Assembly (NCBI RefSeq): GCF_037975245.1
Contig: NC_092579.1
Span: forward strand, 21,334,666-21,398,665
Reading direction: 5' to 3'
DNA from: Apostichopus japonicus
Lineage: Eukaryota; Echinodermata; Holothuroidea; Aspidochirotida; Stichopodidae
DNA: 64,000 nt
Notes under the pieces: model-generated
Told to the model about the DNA's origin: nothing
Databases searched by the model: none
Seen by the model: the letters and a program-made list of their open reading frames with translations, nothing else
Program-made: the position numbers and the translations under genes
Shown here: positions 23,501-35,300 of the stretch, piece after piece
How the letters are laid out: every line of letters begins with the position of its first letter
Numbering within the stretch: position 1 is the first letter of the stretch

Positions 23501-24058
23501 CATTTTTTTAGTGACACACTCGTTTCTGTATAAGCATACATGTCATGTTTTCTATAATTATCATACAAAATTTGTTAAAATACTCTATTTCTCATCATGT
23601 TACTTATACTGCACCATTTATGTGATAAATTAATGAATTGAAAATTAAAGAATTTAATTTAATCACAAGTAGGTGTATGGGATTAAATGTTACACTAACA
23701 GTTTTTCAATTGGTTTAGAAAGATGACCATGAACTACTGTACTGCACCACTCAATGTCTGCATCCTCTAAATGAAAACGTTTAACAAGCTGTAGTTTTTG
23801 TATCTTTCTGTTAAATTTGATGAACATTTTCAGGAATTGCTATCAGCATCAAATATTATTTATCCATCGCAGGTTACAAACACAGATTTCTTCCCAATAT
23901 GTTGAAAGCCAATCAGCACTTTGCTAAACAATGACCTTGTGGAATTGGCACTGCTGTAAGATTTGCCAAGTTGGTAAGACTCATTCTTTGATTCTGCAAA
24001 TAAAACCAGAACTTACCTCATCATCTGCAGGGCTATCATCACTTGGAAAGTGCATCAT
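16853..24058 (-). CDS. TAB1, TAK1-binding pseudophosphatase, six coding exons
   Basis: Coding exons, 5' to 3' on the minus strand, are 24058-24017, 23315-23188, 22419-22176, 21734-21590, 19637-19409 and 17504-16853. They total 1440 nt, giving 479 residues plus TGA, close to human TAB1 (504). TAB1 binds and activates the kinase TAK1 (MAP3K7) and carries a PP2C-fold domain that lacks phosphatase activity. Visible here: SWTDALPICQHSGIGS near residue 16; FDGYDGKKVA and RLPAELLLGQLEGH in exon 3; LYIANVGDSRALLC across exons 4-5; ATRTIGNFSVKGGY; VIADPDI; AQAVVDRV; and EDITVIVRNFNFPLG. A Thr/Ser/Pro-rich linker follows. The TAK1-binding tail reads EAYTDFTNF, keeping the DF phenylalanine that matters in human TAB1. 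The start ATG is doubled (MM) and no other in-frame ATG precedes the upstream stop near 24113. Intron 5 is GC-AG. Confidence 0.95.
17505..19408 (-). other. TAB1 intron 5 (GC-AG)
   Basis: About 1.9 kb between the GCAAGT donor and the GATAG acceptor. I see no transposon ends or coding sequence inside, only A/T runs and a short G-rich run near 18149. Confidence 0.8.
19409..19637 (-). CDS. TAB1 coding exon 5, GC donor
   Basis: The acceptor is CTATTAG; the exon starts by completing the Gly of NVGDSRALLC, continues VSVDHSLRNDDEVLRLEQLG and ATRTIGNFSVKGGY, and ends KPEL plus AG. The donor is GCAAGT (19408-19403), not GT. Joining AG to the next exon gives KPELRMASREPVIADPDI, which keeps the spacing of the vertebrate protein exactly (18 residues from GY to IA). 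Confidence 0.9.
20187..21399. mobile_element. hAT-like non-autonomous element in TAB1 intron 4
   Basis: The ends are inverted: TAGTGTTTGCACGGG near 20192 and CCCGTGTAAACACTA ending 21399, and CGGGTACCCG is also mirrored further in. GTAAAAAT occurs on both sides (20179-20186 and 21400-21407), an 8-bp duplication; the left end has 5 extra bases between the duplication and the repeat. The interior is a tandem array of about 170-bp units (GACGCAATACTACCCG, TTACCCGAATCCT, CCATTGACTTAGTGTGGTG), with later units shortened. No transposase is seen. A related, 5'-incomplete copy lies at 45225-45702. Confidence 0.8.
21590..21734 (-). CDS. TAB1 coding exon 4
   Basis: The acceptor is GTCGCAG; the exon starts GYDHIGHTPALTHQEE and ends KLYIANVG at donor GTGAGT in phase 1. 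It covers the helix and GGTALMVALL strand of the PP2C fold. The GGTALMVALL and LYIANVG strands align well with vertebrate TAB1. Confidence 0.95.
22176..22419 (-). CDS. TAB1 coding exon 3
   Basis: The acceptor is TTTCAG at 22425-22420. The first base completes Arg57, then TDNAQTYLYAIFDGYDG follows. It contains RLPAELLLGQLEGH and LTVERSYFETIDSVLAE and ends LPE at donor GTATGC in phase 0. It carries the conserved F-D/N-GYDG segment of TAB1, where active PP2Cs have metal-binding D-G-H. Confidence 0.95.
23188..23315 (-). CDS. TAB1 coding exon 2
   Basis: It begins after CAG at 23318-23316 with GAATCATGGACTGA (ESWTD) and ends TTTAG before donor GTTCGT, in phase 2. It encodes the PP2C-fold N-terminus (SWTDALPICQHSGIGS, FFFHF), aligned with the SWTDDLPLCHLSGVGS region of vertebrate TAB1. 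Confidence 0.93.
24017..24058 (-). CDS. TAB1 coding exon 1
   Basis: Fourteen codons beginning MMHFPSDDSPADDE, ending in phase 0 at a consensus donor (GAG then GTAAGT, 24016-24011). The frame stays open upstream to about 24113 but has no further ATG. A noncoding first exon cannot be excluded. Confidence 0.85.
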
Positions 24059-24909
24059 GATCTGGACTTCAGACTGGACTTGCTTTGTTTTGAAACAATA
24101 ACCATCTATGATCTATGAATCTAGTGTAGCCTGAGTGGGCTACTCGGCTAGTAATATTTTGTTAAAAGCACTCAAATCGAACTTGATGATAGGACCAGAC
24201 CACTTACAGTACTGTGATTTTGGAAATTGGAGTAAGCTAGCTGCGAATGCTATATCTGGGTCAAGGCTAGGTTGGAACTAAGTATCAGCTGCAACTAGCC
24301 TAGCCTACCTGTAATTGTAAACTTGGTCAAAGCACTTGTACGATTTCACCAAGCGCTAAAATTACCACAAAAAACTGACGTAAGATTACTTTTCACTTTA
24401 ACTTAAGTCTCAAACTTACAACAAGTTAGGCTAATCCTAACATAGCTTGGCCTAGTTAGGCTAGGTCGCATGTGTCCAAATAGCCTTTACCATTACCAGC
24501 TAGCCGGCCCTAGGCTATATTCATTTCAAGACAAATACAGAGTACTCAGTTCATTTAGAGTAATGATTTCCCAATCCACCTATCCCTAACTAAAAGATCA
24601 ACTTGATTCTGGTGGTGAATCATATTTGCAGCGCTGTAGACTGCGGCCTTTAATTCTTTAAGTTTCGGCCCGTGTAATCCAACTTCCAAGGACCGGAAGG
24701 ACATACCAAAACAGTACAGTTAACGGTGGTTAGGCTATGTAGTAACAGTAGGCATCACACGGCCGTACCCGTAGGTTCAATTATTCACTACAGTACAGTC
24801 CGAGTGTAGTCAGCGTTGACCCTGACGTTACTAATCAAGCAACGGCACTCGTTAGACACTTTAGTATTGAAGTGACATGATATCATCCATAAAATTATTT
24901 ACATGCGCC
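24059..24909. promoter_or_regulatory. Upstream region of TAB1
   Basis: It lies between the TAB1 start and the foldback element and should hold the TAB1 promoter and 5' UTR. It is rich in TAGGCTA/TAGCCTA words. I see no clear TATA box or CpG-dense block. The promoter role is inferred from position only. Confidence 0.35.
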
Positions 24910-25720
24910 CGTATGGCAAGCCGTTTTACTTTCTAGTCTCTATTTACGGATATCAGCAAATAATTGTAGATATCATTAAATCATTCGATGATATCTTAAA
25001 TTCTTTTAATGATATCTTGTATGAATTCAAGACTGTGCTGGGAATTGCTAATACCATAAATTAATTTTTCATGATGTCTCTAAATCAAAGTTTTGATATC
25101 AAAATTTTGATTTCTTCATATCTCAAAATAAACGTTTTCAGATATCACTAATGTTATTAATGATATCAAAAATTATTTTACAAACATCAGTAAATGGATT
25201 ACAGATATCATTATAAATGACGTAAATATAAAGAATCACACCATATTTAATGATATCATCAATTCAATTTGACGATATGTAGGCCTACATATCATTAATT
25301 CCGAATTCTTGATATCATTAATTCGATTTAACGATATGTTCATATCGAATTCTTGATATCTTCAAATATGGCGTACATGTCAAGAATTCCGCCATATTTA
25401 ATAGTATCATTAATTCGAATGAAGGATAGGCCTAATTACCACTAATTCCGATTGAATGATTTACAGATAGGCTACCTTGAATTGATTTACAGGTATTTGC
25501 AATTGATTTCTTTGATATCATGAAATGATTTATGATATCAAGAATTCAATTTGATAGGCCTATCACAATTCGATTCATTTATTGATACCATTGATACCAA
25601 TTGATTTACAAATATCTCGAATCGGTTTTAATGATATCATTAAATGATTGAACTATATCTATAGTTATTTGCTGATATATCCTTAAATTGAGATTTAAAA
25701 GTAAAACGGCTTGCCATACG
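24910..25720. mobile_element. Foldback element with long inverted repeats, GATATC-rich
   Basis: The left end CGTATGGCAAGCCGTTTTAC is the exact inverse of the right end GTAAAACGGCTTGCCATACG. The pairing continues with mismatches for about 100 bp (GGATATCAGCAAATAA on the left, TTATTTGCTGATATATCC on the right). The interior consists of many diverged copies of ATGATATCATTAATTCGATTT-like words, in both orientations. No ORF is present. I found no clear target duplication (flanks CATGCGCC and CCCGCCTT). Confidence 0.8.
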
Positions 25721-27226
25721 CCCGCCTTAATCAATATGATAGCGATTATAGGGATGGACGTCAACCCCTTGACCATAATCACACCGGGATATTTTGCTAG
25801 GCTCCTTATGATAGAAAACCTGTATTTTACACCTGTTACTTACTTTTCCACAGCTATCGATAACGTTAGTATAGTTTTAACGGTGTACGCAAAGAGGCTG
25901 TACTAAATACAGGACCAACACCCACCAGTTACAAAAATCGATTCTCCAAGGAGATGTAAAGAATGGCTCACCATTTAACAAAGTCACCCGTTGTAACCTC
26001 AATTATGCCTTCATCGACCTTTCACATTGATACGAACCTCCCGAAGGCTTATTTGCAATCGAATATATGATACTATAGGGGTGTATCATTGGTCTCGTGT
26101 CGATCCACAAAAAAACATATATATGATTTGTGAGTGTATAATAATTAAAGCAATCATATTATTTAAAAATTCGTTTTGAGATTTATCTTTGTTATTTGGG
26201 ACTTTCGATCTATGGAGTAAACTGATATTCTATACTCAGGATTTTGTTTCTATGGTAATAAATTTTATAACGTGGAGCGTCGTATAACATTTTAAACAAC
26301 GGGAATGTGTTTTTTTTATGTCCTAATGAATCGGTGCGACCTACATTTGCGTTGGAACAATTTATGATACAGTATAACATAACTGGATTGAGAGAACCAA
26401 ACAGCTATATTGTCACAATGGACGTGTAATTTGAGCGATATACCCATCAGACATAAACTTTTCTCGTAGGAGCTTTTAACAGTACTATAGGGTATGTATT
26501 GAGTGAATGAGTCAACGTTATAATGCGTGCTGAATATTAAAATAATTAAATATTAGCCATAGAGTGTTTGAATGCTTCTATAGCATTATAGGACCCACAA
26601 AACCGAAAAAAAATTATGTCAACGCGCCACCTATGTATTTGAGCAGACGGTAGAAGACTTTTCAGTGTTTTGTATGTGGGCTAACACTATGTAAAATTAT
26701 AAGCCTATACTGCAACATTCCATCAATATAATGATTTGAACATCCAAAATCTAACGTACAGGGACTTATCATCACCGCACCGTTTTAATTAAGTTAAGTG
26801 AAAGTAAAGCTTTTCTAATTTAGGGACAATCCCATATGTATCCGGTGTATCCGTCTTGAAGTTTATCATGAAACATCAAATGTCAACATGAAAACATTTT
26901 GCAGTTATAATAATAGTTATTGAACAGGGATATCGTCCAAGAAGTCATATATGATAGTCGTTATGGGAGATAGTTGACTTTTTATTTATTATTGCCAATT
27001 TGCCAAGTCTCGTCTTCAGTGACCACTAACAGATCGTGACCAAAAAAAGATCAACTCTCTCTTACAAGATGGTCGATATTTTTTATGGTTGAAAGTTTTT
27101 ATGTAGTTTTACGCAATAATTTATGGATTCGCATCCCGTGTAAGCCTATACTATATCCCAAATAGCGGTAGGCAGCTGAATGTGTGCGTTCGTTTGAATG
27201 AGTTGATTATATTATGATCATCTACC
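25721..27226. other. Intergenic region upstream of the ankyrin gene
   Basis: No gene or transposon end recognised. The last few hundred bases presumably hold the ankyrin gene promoter. Confidence 0.4.
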
Positions 27227-28510
27227 ATGTCGAAGCGGCTTTTTGCGGCGATACGGTCATTTCGATATCAACAAGTAGGAGCTCTCTTGAAAAGCGGTGT
27301 CGACGTAGACGTCAAAAATACCAAAGGACAAACCGGATTGATGATTCTCTGTACGATGTCGGATGTCGATCCTTCAAAACGATTACAAATGTTTCGGTAT
27401 TTAGTCAAACGAAATGCAGAGCCTTTGGCGGTCGATTCGATGGATAAAAGTGTATTTCACTACGCTTGCGAAGCTGCTGACGAATCCGTCCTTCGTATAA
27501 TTCTACGAATGTACAGCTCAAGCGCGGTAAATCACATCGGAAAAGACAAGCACGGTCGTACCGCCATGCACTTTGCGGTAAAGAGTGGAAAGTTGACAAC
27601 AGTGAGAATGATTCACAGACTTTTCAAAGAACGGTTCATCAGCCTCGATATACCGGATAACTGCGGTGTGACACCATTAATTGAAGCGAGAAGGCTCTGC
27701 TTCGAAGAGATAGCCGATTTTTTAGTGGTTACCGGTCGAGCTAATCCACAGATTTGTGATACAAAGTACCATTTAAATTCAGAGGAATGGGCCCGATTGG
27801 CCACGAAACGCAAAAGAGACCGGGAGCTTGCTGAGTTGAGTGTTAAGAGAGAGAAGAATCTTATTTACCCGCGCGGACGGATAAAAATGAAGAAGATACC
27901 AAGTCCTATTGCAATGAGACAGGCTGCAATAACTAGCATGTTCAGTGATGATGAATCTGGTAAATTATTCCCGAATGGCAGTCATATCGACCGTACGAAG
28001 TTATGGTCTCCTTCGCATGATCAAGCTGGCGGAAGGGTCAAAGGTTACACAGACAGTCAAACCAAAAGTGACGTAGAATCATCCATATCTTTGCTTGAGC
28101 TGTCGTCGAAAATGAAAGAACGACTGCCCCACGTGACAACATTTGTTGCTAGTCATATTGCGCAGTCTCAGAAAGAAACTCCTCAGCGTTTGTCGACCAT
28201 GTTCAATGCGTACTCTGAACAGTTGTCGCCTTCGTTTTGCAGAGGCGCTCATATACCCTTGGCACCGGATGAGATCAGGTCAAAGGTCAAGAATAAAACA
28301 AACGATCAAATGTCCTCCTTAGCCATGTTGTTACGTAAAGGCAAAGTTCCCTCAAAGAAATGGAATTTAGCTGATGTTCAGAAAGTGAAACAAGGCAAAC
28401 AGACATCAAGCCGCAAATTACCGGGAAAAAGCGAGGGAAGCATGAATAAATTAGCCGTTTTACCTGGTATTCGGGTTGAAAAACCGACAGACTATGATAT
28501 TACATCATAA
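27227..28510 (+). CDS. Ankyrin-repeat protein, single exon, ANKRD34-like layout
   Basis: An uninterrupted 427-codon frame. ATG at 27227 has a favourable ACC before it, and the stop is TAA. About four ankyrin repeats fill residues 18-178: [10 protein letters not shown] (33), [13 protein letters not shown] (73), [13 protein letters not shown] (109) and [11 protein letters not shown] (146). Residues 180-225 hold [11 protein letters not shown] followed by a strongly basic stretch ([16 protein letters not shown]), a possible nuclear signal. The remaining 200 residues are Ser/Lys-rich and look disordered. The repeat spacing, with an insertion after the first LM-C repeat ([16 protein letters not shown]), recalls ANKRD34 proteins, which also have one coding exon in vertebrates. 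Orthology is uncertain and a lineage-specific family is equally possible. There is no signal peptide or membrane segment. Function unknown. Confidence 0.88.
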   Translation: MSKRLFAAIRSFRYQQVGALLKSGVDVDVKNTKGQTGLMILCTMSDVDPSKRLQMFRYLVKRNAEPLAVDSMDKSVFHYACEAADESVLRIILRMYSSSAVNHIGKDKHGRTAMHFAVKSGKLTTVRMIHRLFKERFISLDIPDNCGVTPLIEARRLCFEEIADFLVVTGRANPQICDTKYHLNSEEWARLATKRKRDRELAELSVKREKNLIYPRGRIKMKKIPSPIAMRQAAITSMFSDDESGKLFPNGSHIDRTKLWSPSHDQAGGRVKGYTDSQTKSDVESSISLLELSSKMKERLPHVTTFVASHIAQSQKETPQRLSTMFNAYSEQLSPSFCRGAHIPLAPDEIRSKVKNKTNDQMSSLAMLLRKGKVPSKKWNLADVQKVKQGKQTSSRKLPGKSEGSMNKLAVLPGIRVEKPTDYDITS

Positions 28511-28540
28511 AACTGAAATGAGATCAAACATAACGACCTA

Positions 28541-28879
<339 letters not shown>

Positions 28880-28889
28880 CTATGGATCC

Positions 28890-29154
28890 TACCTTAGGTC
28901 GACAGTTACATTGACTTACACACTAAATTTAATCTAACCCTAACCCTTTTTTCTAACCCTAACCCTGAACCGACCCTAACCAAAGCTTTTAAGTGAACGT
29001 TTTAGAGGACGGAGAACATTATAAAGCTATTTGCGACAATAAAAAAGTGTCTTAAAATGGTAGTGAAAACATTAGGTCGACACTGAAATGTCGACCTAAG
29101 GTACACTGTTGACCTAAGGTACACTTTTTCACTATAAACTGTCGACCTAAGGTA
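28890..29154. repeat. Inverted-repeat unit with telomere-like core
   Basis: TACCTTAGGTCGACAGT (28890-28906) and ACTGTCGACCTAAGGTA (29138-29154) form a perfect 17-bp inverted repeat. Inside are more copies of the TCGACCTAAGGTAC word (about 29089, 29108) and a CCCTAA-type block at 28933-28981 (CTAACCCTAACCC twice, then degenerate). (TA)n tracts lie on both sides, so it could be a unit inserted into a TA repeat. Its class is unknown. Confidence 0.75.
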
Positions 29155-29166
29155 CATATTATGCTT

Positions 29167-29248
29167 ATATATATGTATATATATATATATATGTACATAT
29201 ATATATATATATATATATACATAAATATATATATATATATATATATCT
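29167..29248. repeat. (TA)n tract
   Basis: TA dinucleotides with a few ATGTAT/ACATAA interruptions, the right-hand counterpart of the tract at 28541-28879. Confidence 0.97.
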
Positions 29249-32200
29249 ATGCGTGAATGTGTGTGTGAATATGTGCGTGAAATGTAATAGTTCAATGTAT
29301 ATTTTGTTTTAAGCAGCTCAGGCTTTGGTGTCAATCGTACACTTAATATTATTATTCATGTTGGATTGGTGTCACATTGTTCCCAAGTGGGAGATTTGCA
29401 ACAGAAACTGACATACCAATGCGAAAATGATATAAGGCCAAAAAAGTAGTGATATGCTGACTTTTGAGACGTAAATATTTTTTTGTTTCTAATAGCATTA
29501 AGTATTTTAACTCCGTATTTGGTTGCTAGCTTTATAGGGATGTGGCCAAGCTATATGGAGTAAGAACCTGCGGTTAATTAATTTGGATACATCTGATGTT
29601 ACCATGCATAAAGTGTAGGGTATAAAAGTCATACCTGACTTACTGTTGATAAGGATACAAAGTTTGGATAATTTACACTTTTACTTTTTGGGTTATGCTG
29701 ATAAAATTTTATAAATTATTAATAAGAAATTTGTGACATCAATCATGGAGTTGATATGACTTTCTGAGTGAAAAATTTTAATAATAAATTTCCGGTAGTC
29801 TGGTGAAAATTTATATAAAAATGTGTCAATATAATCTATGAAAGGTATCGTTAATCTTGTCTTGGTTGAAAATATTACGCTGTAAATATATCACCCTATT
29901 TATTTAGAAAAAAAATAACATTTTCCCTAACTTTTCCTTTGAAATAACAGTGCTGAGAGTCTGGGAACCATGAATCAAATATAATATTCTTAACAAGAGA
30001 GCAGTTTTTGGTTCTTCCTTTTACTACTTTGACTTCCAAGGGGGGTCGCTCCTTGTCCTCCCCTCCCCCCTTCCCCACTAGGAATAAGAAGCACACAGAG
30101 GTCAATATGATCATAACAAGGGGGTTGGGGAGGGGGGTGGGGCTTACTATCTCGTACGATTAATATTGATAAATATCAACAACCCCATGCCTGTGAGACA
30201 CACACACAAGAAACAACACATAACATCATTTTTTTTTTGGATATCCACATCCATGGTAATAATCAAATTACAATCCACTTTGTTAGCCATCAGTTAATAT
30301 TATTTTGCTCATCTTTTGAAGAAAAAAAAAAAAACTTTAGGTACAACTGCTCTTAACAAATTAAAATATAATTAATAAAACAGTTACAACAAACCAGGTG
30401 TTTTGTGAAAACACTAATGGCTTTGACTGATTCTGATAAACTGTTTTCAACTGAATACAAACATCACAGACCATTTCAACTCTCAAAGAGATACCACAAA
30501 AAAATATATAAGAAAAGAAGAAATGGAACTCGTTAATCCCACATGGCAATAATCCAAATCCCATGCCAATTAAACTGAAACTCATTAATGGACGATGAAT
30601 CTCTCAAATGACACCCTTAATTAAGCACCTTACTTAATAAAACACACACTTCCAAAAAGATATTACATTTAGCAGTTATATGAAATTCTGTGGATTTATA
30701 TAACTGAGTTTAATACTCCCTATAAAGGCATAAAGGATAATCATCGGTGGTTAAAATATGTCTCAAAATTACCCCACACTCTCCACCCGACCCTGCCAAC
30801 TTCTCCCACCATCATCCCACCACTCTTATTTATCCCACCGATGCACTGTTTCTACTGTATAGGACAGGTGAGGTCATCTTCATGTAGCTAGCTTCAACCT
30901 CCAATTAATTTACAAGTTGCAGTAGATTACAACTGACATGAAAATTACAGAAAAGTAAAAACATTCTACGGACAGTTACATTTAGCTGGGTAGTACTAGG
31001 CTTAGCTGGGTACTACACTCAGCTGGCCAAGTACAAAGCTACTGTTCATGAACTCCTTGTTCAGGGTGACTAGGTACTGGTGACCGAGTATTAGGTTTAG
31101 CTAAGTACTACTGTAGGCTCAGTTGGCTACTAAGCTTACTTGGTGGAGTACGAAGCCAAATATGAATGATCTCCCGGCCAAGGTGAACAAATACTACAAA
31201 CTGGTGACCATGTATTATATTTAGCTCACTACTAGGCTAAGCTGACCAAACACTAGGCCAAGGTGACATAGTATTAGGCTTATACCTGAGTACAAGGCTT
31301 AGCTGAGTACAAGTCCTAGCTGAATACCATGCCAAGTTAAAATGAGAACAAGGTCAAGTTGACTGACTATCAGATACCCAATGCTGTACATACCTGGAAC
31401 CATTGGTGCTCCATTATTGATTCTGCCATCAAAGCAGTCTTCTAAGCTACTAATTTATCTGAACCCCCCCCCCCCTCCATCTAATTTTAGCCTAAATTTG
31501 AACAAGAACTTCAATTTACAAATAAATGAATAACAAACCTTTCAATGAAACACCAACTATGAGCCTATAGTTAAGCCTCAGCAAGTACAAATGATAAAAA
31601 ACAAACTATTGAAACTATTTCAAGTTGGGCCATTTATCGAGATAAATTAATAGCAAAATTATCACTCTTAAGAAAACCAGCTTAAGAATAGACATTTTAC
31701 AAAACCATGCTATCTTAATAAAATTGCTACTTCAATTTCTGTATACTAACAGGCTAAAGTACTGCCAAGGGATTAAGGGATCATTTACGTATAAAAAAAA
31801 AACAGGCATTGCCATAACAAAACTAAATCAAACTTGACATTTTCTACTTTTTTCCACCAGGAATTGCATTTAATGCATCTGAAAAGGACGTTTTGGAAAA
31901 TAAAGAGACATAATAAGCAAAATATTCCAACATGGAAAAAAATATACAAATTAAAAATTAAATTAAGTTAAAAAAAAAATAATTTAAAAATACTGTGCTT
32001 TCTACTGCAAAAATAACAGAAAAGAGAAGAAAATATATATTTTGGTAAGCAACCGGAAACAAAAAATCTGGCATTTTTAACATAATACTAATGACTTATT
32101 TCACAGTATATGATGGAATACCTTTTTCGGTTATTGAAACAGTTCTTGTCTGGTTGTGAACATTTATAAATACACATGAATGAAAAGAGAGCCAAGATAT

Positions 32201-32282
32201 GTGTTATTCTTACAGTAATATAACAATATTGCTAGGCTAGTATGATTGATCTTCACCAATTCAGATCAGGTGTGCTGCCATC
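29249..32282. other. Intergenic region
   Basis: No gene recognised. About 30980-31375 is a degenerate minisatellite of GCTGAGTACTAGGCTTA-like words with irregular spacing. G/C homopolymer tracts occur near 30119-30143 and 31466-31478. Confidence 0.5.
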
Positions 32283-32293
32283 TATATATATAT

Positions 32294-32353
<60 letters not shown>
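32283..32353. repeat. (TA)n microsatellite
   Basis: About 70 bp of TA with one AAATA interruption. Confidence 0.97.
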
Positions 32354-32356
<3 letters not shown>

Positions 32357-35300
32357 CCAAACAGTTCCCTACAGACAGTGAAGTCGGAATGTCGAGGGTA
32401 CAATACTTTGCGACGGTCTTCATGTGAAGGGCAAAATGAGAAAAATACACCCCTACTTTTTTGAGTATTTTAAATTGTTTTCCCTCAAGACACTGACAAC
32501 ACTTTTCTCTTTTCAAGAAATAAAATGGAGTATTTTTATATAAAGGACTGACATGATCAGCCATAGTAAAAATTTAACATTTTTAATACTGCCTTATTCA
32601 GATAATCTTATCCGAGTGTGGCATTTCATTTTCATCTTCTGGGAATAATTTGACAAGCTAAAATTTAAAGGGAGTAGGGGAAAGGGGTGTGGGTGGGGGG
32701 AAGACACTAATGACCCTTCATGTCAAATATTGTCTTTTGTATGTGTATACATAAATGTTATCTTTTTTGTGGTTCTTAAGTTATGGATAATGTAACTTAA
32801 CATTGATACTTAGCAAGTAAACTGGCATCATAACAGATCCATATACTGTGAAGTGTCTTGTTGGAAAGGTCTAGGATATAGCAGCTCCTTATGGAAGGCA
32901 AACCTAGGAAAGAAATCCCATGCAGCCTACAATGGGGAAGAACCACGAGTAAAGTCATATCCTGGCCTGGCAACAGTTTTAAATACACACGTCTATCAAT
33001 CTTTCTTGCCTCGGAAAGGTTGCAATTTTTGCTAATAATGACTAAGTGCTTTGCTGTAAATCGATCACACACTGCAGACAGGGTATATCCGTGTGGGTAC
33101 ATGAAGCTTCAATCGACCATTTTTGTTTCTATATTTATTGCAAAGATCATCTCTATATAAAGCATATATGTATATTAATCAAAACATTGTCAGTAATGGG
33201 TATGAGTTATATGCAAAAAGTTAATGACAGTTCCTCAAATCAATCAAATATTTAATAACTCCTTTCTTTCTTTCCCCTTTGTTTTCTCTTCTCTTTCTCT
33301 TTTCCCTTCAATTTTCTAGTTTGCTCCTGACTACAAAAGCATTCATAAGTCACCAATACAAACAGATGAGGAGGAAAAACACTTGACAAGTTTGTTAAAT
33401 GATGCTTCCTACAGCAGGTTTCTAATGATACAGATACAGACGTACCGCGAATATGCTCTAATCCAGTGATGGACATGACACTGATCTTGCAAGCAATATC
33501 ACGTATAGGATGTGACCATTCCTGTGAAATGATATTAGCGCATCGTATGATCATATAACAGATCAGGAAGTCTAAAAAGGGTATATTGTCCAACAGTAGA
33601 GCCGAGGTCTTTATACAAAACTCCCTAAAATACACATATCATGATGAAGGCCGCATTAATAGGGTGTAGAGTACCTCGAAGGACGAAGAAAATTTTCACG
33701 AGGACCGCATGTGGCCCACCGTCTGCCATTTGCCCTTTTCTGGATCATTGACAGCCAAAAATGTTAAACACCACTCATGCTTATTAAACCGAATGTGACC
33801 CTTGGGCTTCATAGCTGTTACATCAATTCACCGCCCCCCCCCCAACTCCCAATCAACATAATAACAACAACCACAGGTCTTCTAGTCATATTTCCATTAT
33901 ATTAAATACTCTCACAGTGGTGGAATTTGATCATTCTTATACTGCACTGACAACTCACAATCAAAATTAACAGCAAAACTACTTGTAATCCATTATCAAA
34001 TACAGACAGGATACTGCAATTTACACTTTTATCAGCATAATAATGAAAACTGTTTTTAGCATTTAAGTAGCCTGACACTGAGCATGAACCGAGATAACCT
34101 GCTGGGACCAGAGGGGGGGGACTCACATTCTTTGTTTTAAGATCTCTCTCATGCACAATCTGCATATTAATCTTCTTATAGGATAAATCAACCATAACAA
34201 CAATACAGAAAAGAAACCCAACATCCATGCTAACCCAATATTCAAATTTTCCTATCAATTTCACCCTACTCTCACTCTCCACTTCTCTGCTTGGCACCAC
34301 ATAGAAAAGATTTTGGTTAACACAGCCACAAAAAAAAAGTTTCCAACAACATAAGTATAGACAGCTATTTTATTCCTCCATGTTGTTAAATTGTGTCATC
34401 TAAGTATCCTTTGAAAAGATGCTTTCCAAACCGTCTGATACGCAACAATAATGAAGTGTGGGGTGGGGGGTGGGGGGGGGGAATCGATGGACTAAACTCA
34501 CATAAGGACTACAGTAGCCTTCTTCCGTTTGTCTAACACTTTCTGTTCATACATCATTTCACCAGACCTTGTAACACAATGCACCACGACTTGAAATTCT
34601 AATAGTTTCAACTTATGAATGCTATCCGATCTGACTGAGACAGACTTTACGATAAACGATGAGTCATGTAAAATGTACTAGTAAAATATGAGAAACATAT
34701 TGACGGTGACTTTTAAGACTTCCTGTAACTACCAGCAAATGAAAGGCTTTTTACAACCTAATACTTTCTGTGGTCATTACACCCGGTAACTATGTCACAT
34801 TCTTTATTCCTGTTCAGAATTCACAAATATTGATATTTTCATTTCTTCACACTAGGATTTCTATTTTTCTTAAAAGGTCAAAATTTGTATTCTCTGACCA
34901 GGAAAATCACCTTTATTAGCTAGAACAGACTTTTTCACTGCCAAATAAAACCCATTCCAACTGTAATTATGAGCAAGTTCAGGCTCAGAGCAGTTCTCCA
35001 TACACACAACTAGTATATAACTCAATTCCCCCCCCCCCCCCCACCCCCATATATTTCAGTACAATATACTGTTAACCTTCAAGAGTCTTCACAGCTTTTA
35101 TGTCTTTAACAATTTATAATAATTAACTATTAAACATTTAACTGTAAATTAAGCAATTGTAAGTTGTGTAAGTTGACACATAAGTTGCTCTGTACTACTA
35201 CAGTATCTATGCCAAAAATGGTTTCAGTTTAAGAGGATATTGTCATTAACCTTAAACAAAGCAAAACAATCTTTTCCAACAAAGCAAAAACATAAACTTG

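Noticed and set aside
33252-33635. Minus-strand ORF of 127 codons with a Lys/Arg-rich end
   Set aside because: The basic end is an A/G-rich low-complexity stretch, and the rest matches no family I recognise; kept as intergenic.
33700-33745. GACCGCATGTGGCCCACC as a second Charlie-like element end
   Set aside because: The resemblance to the inverse of the 53225 end is short and has no partner end or duplication.
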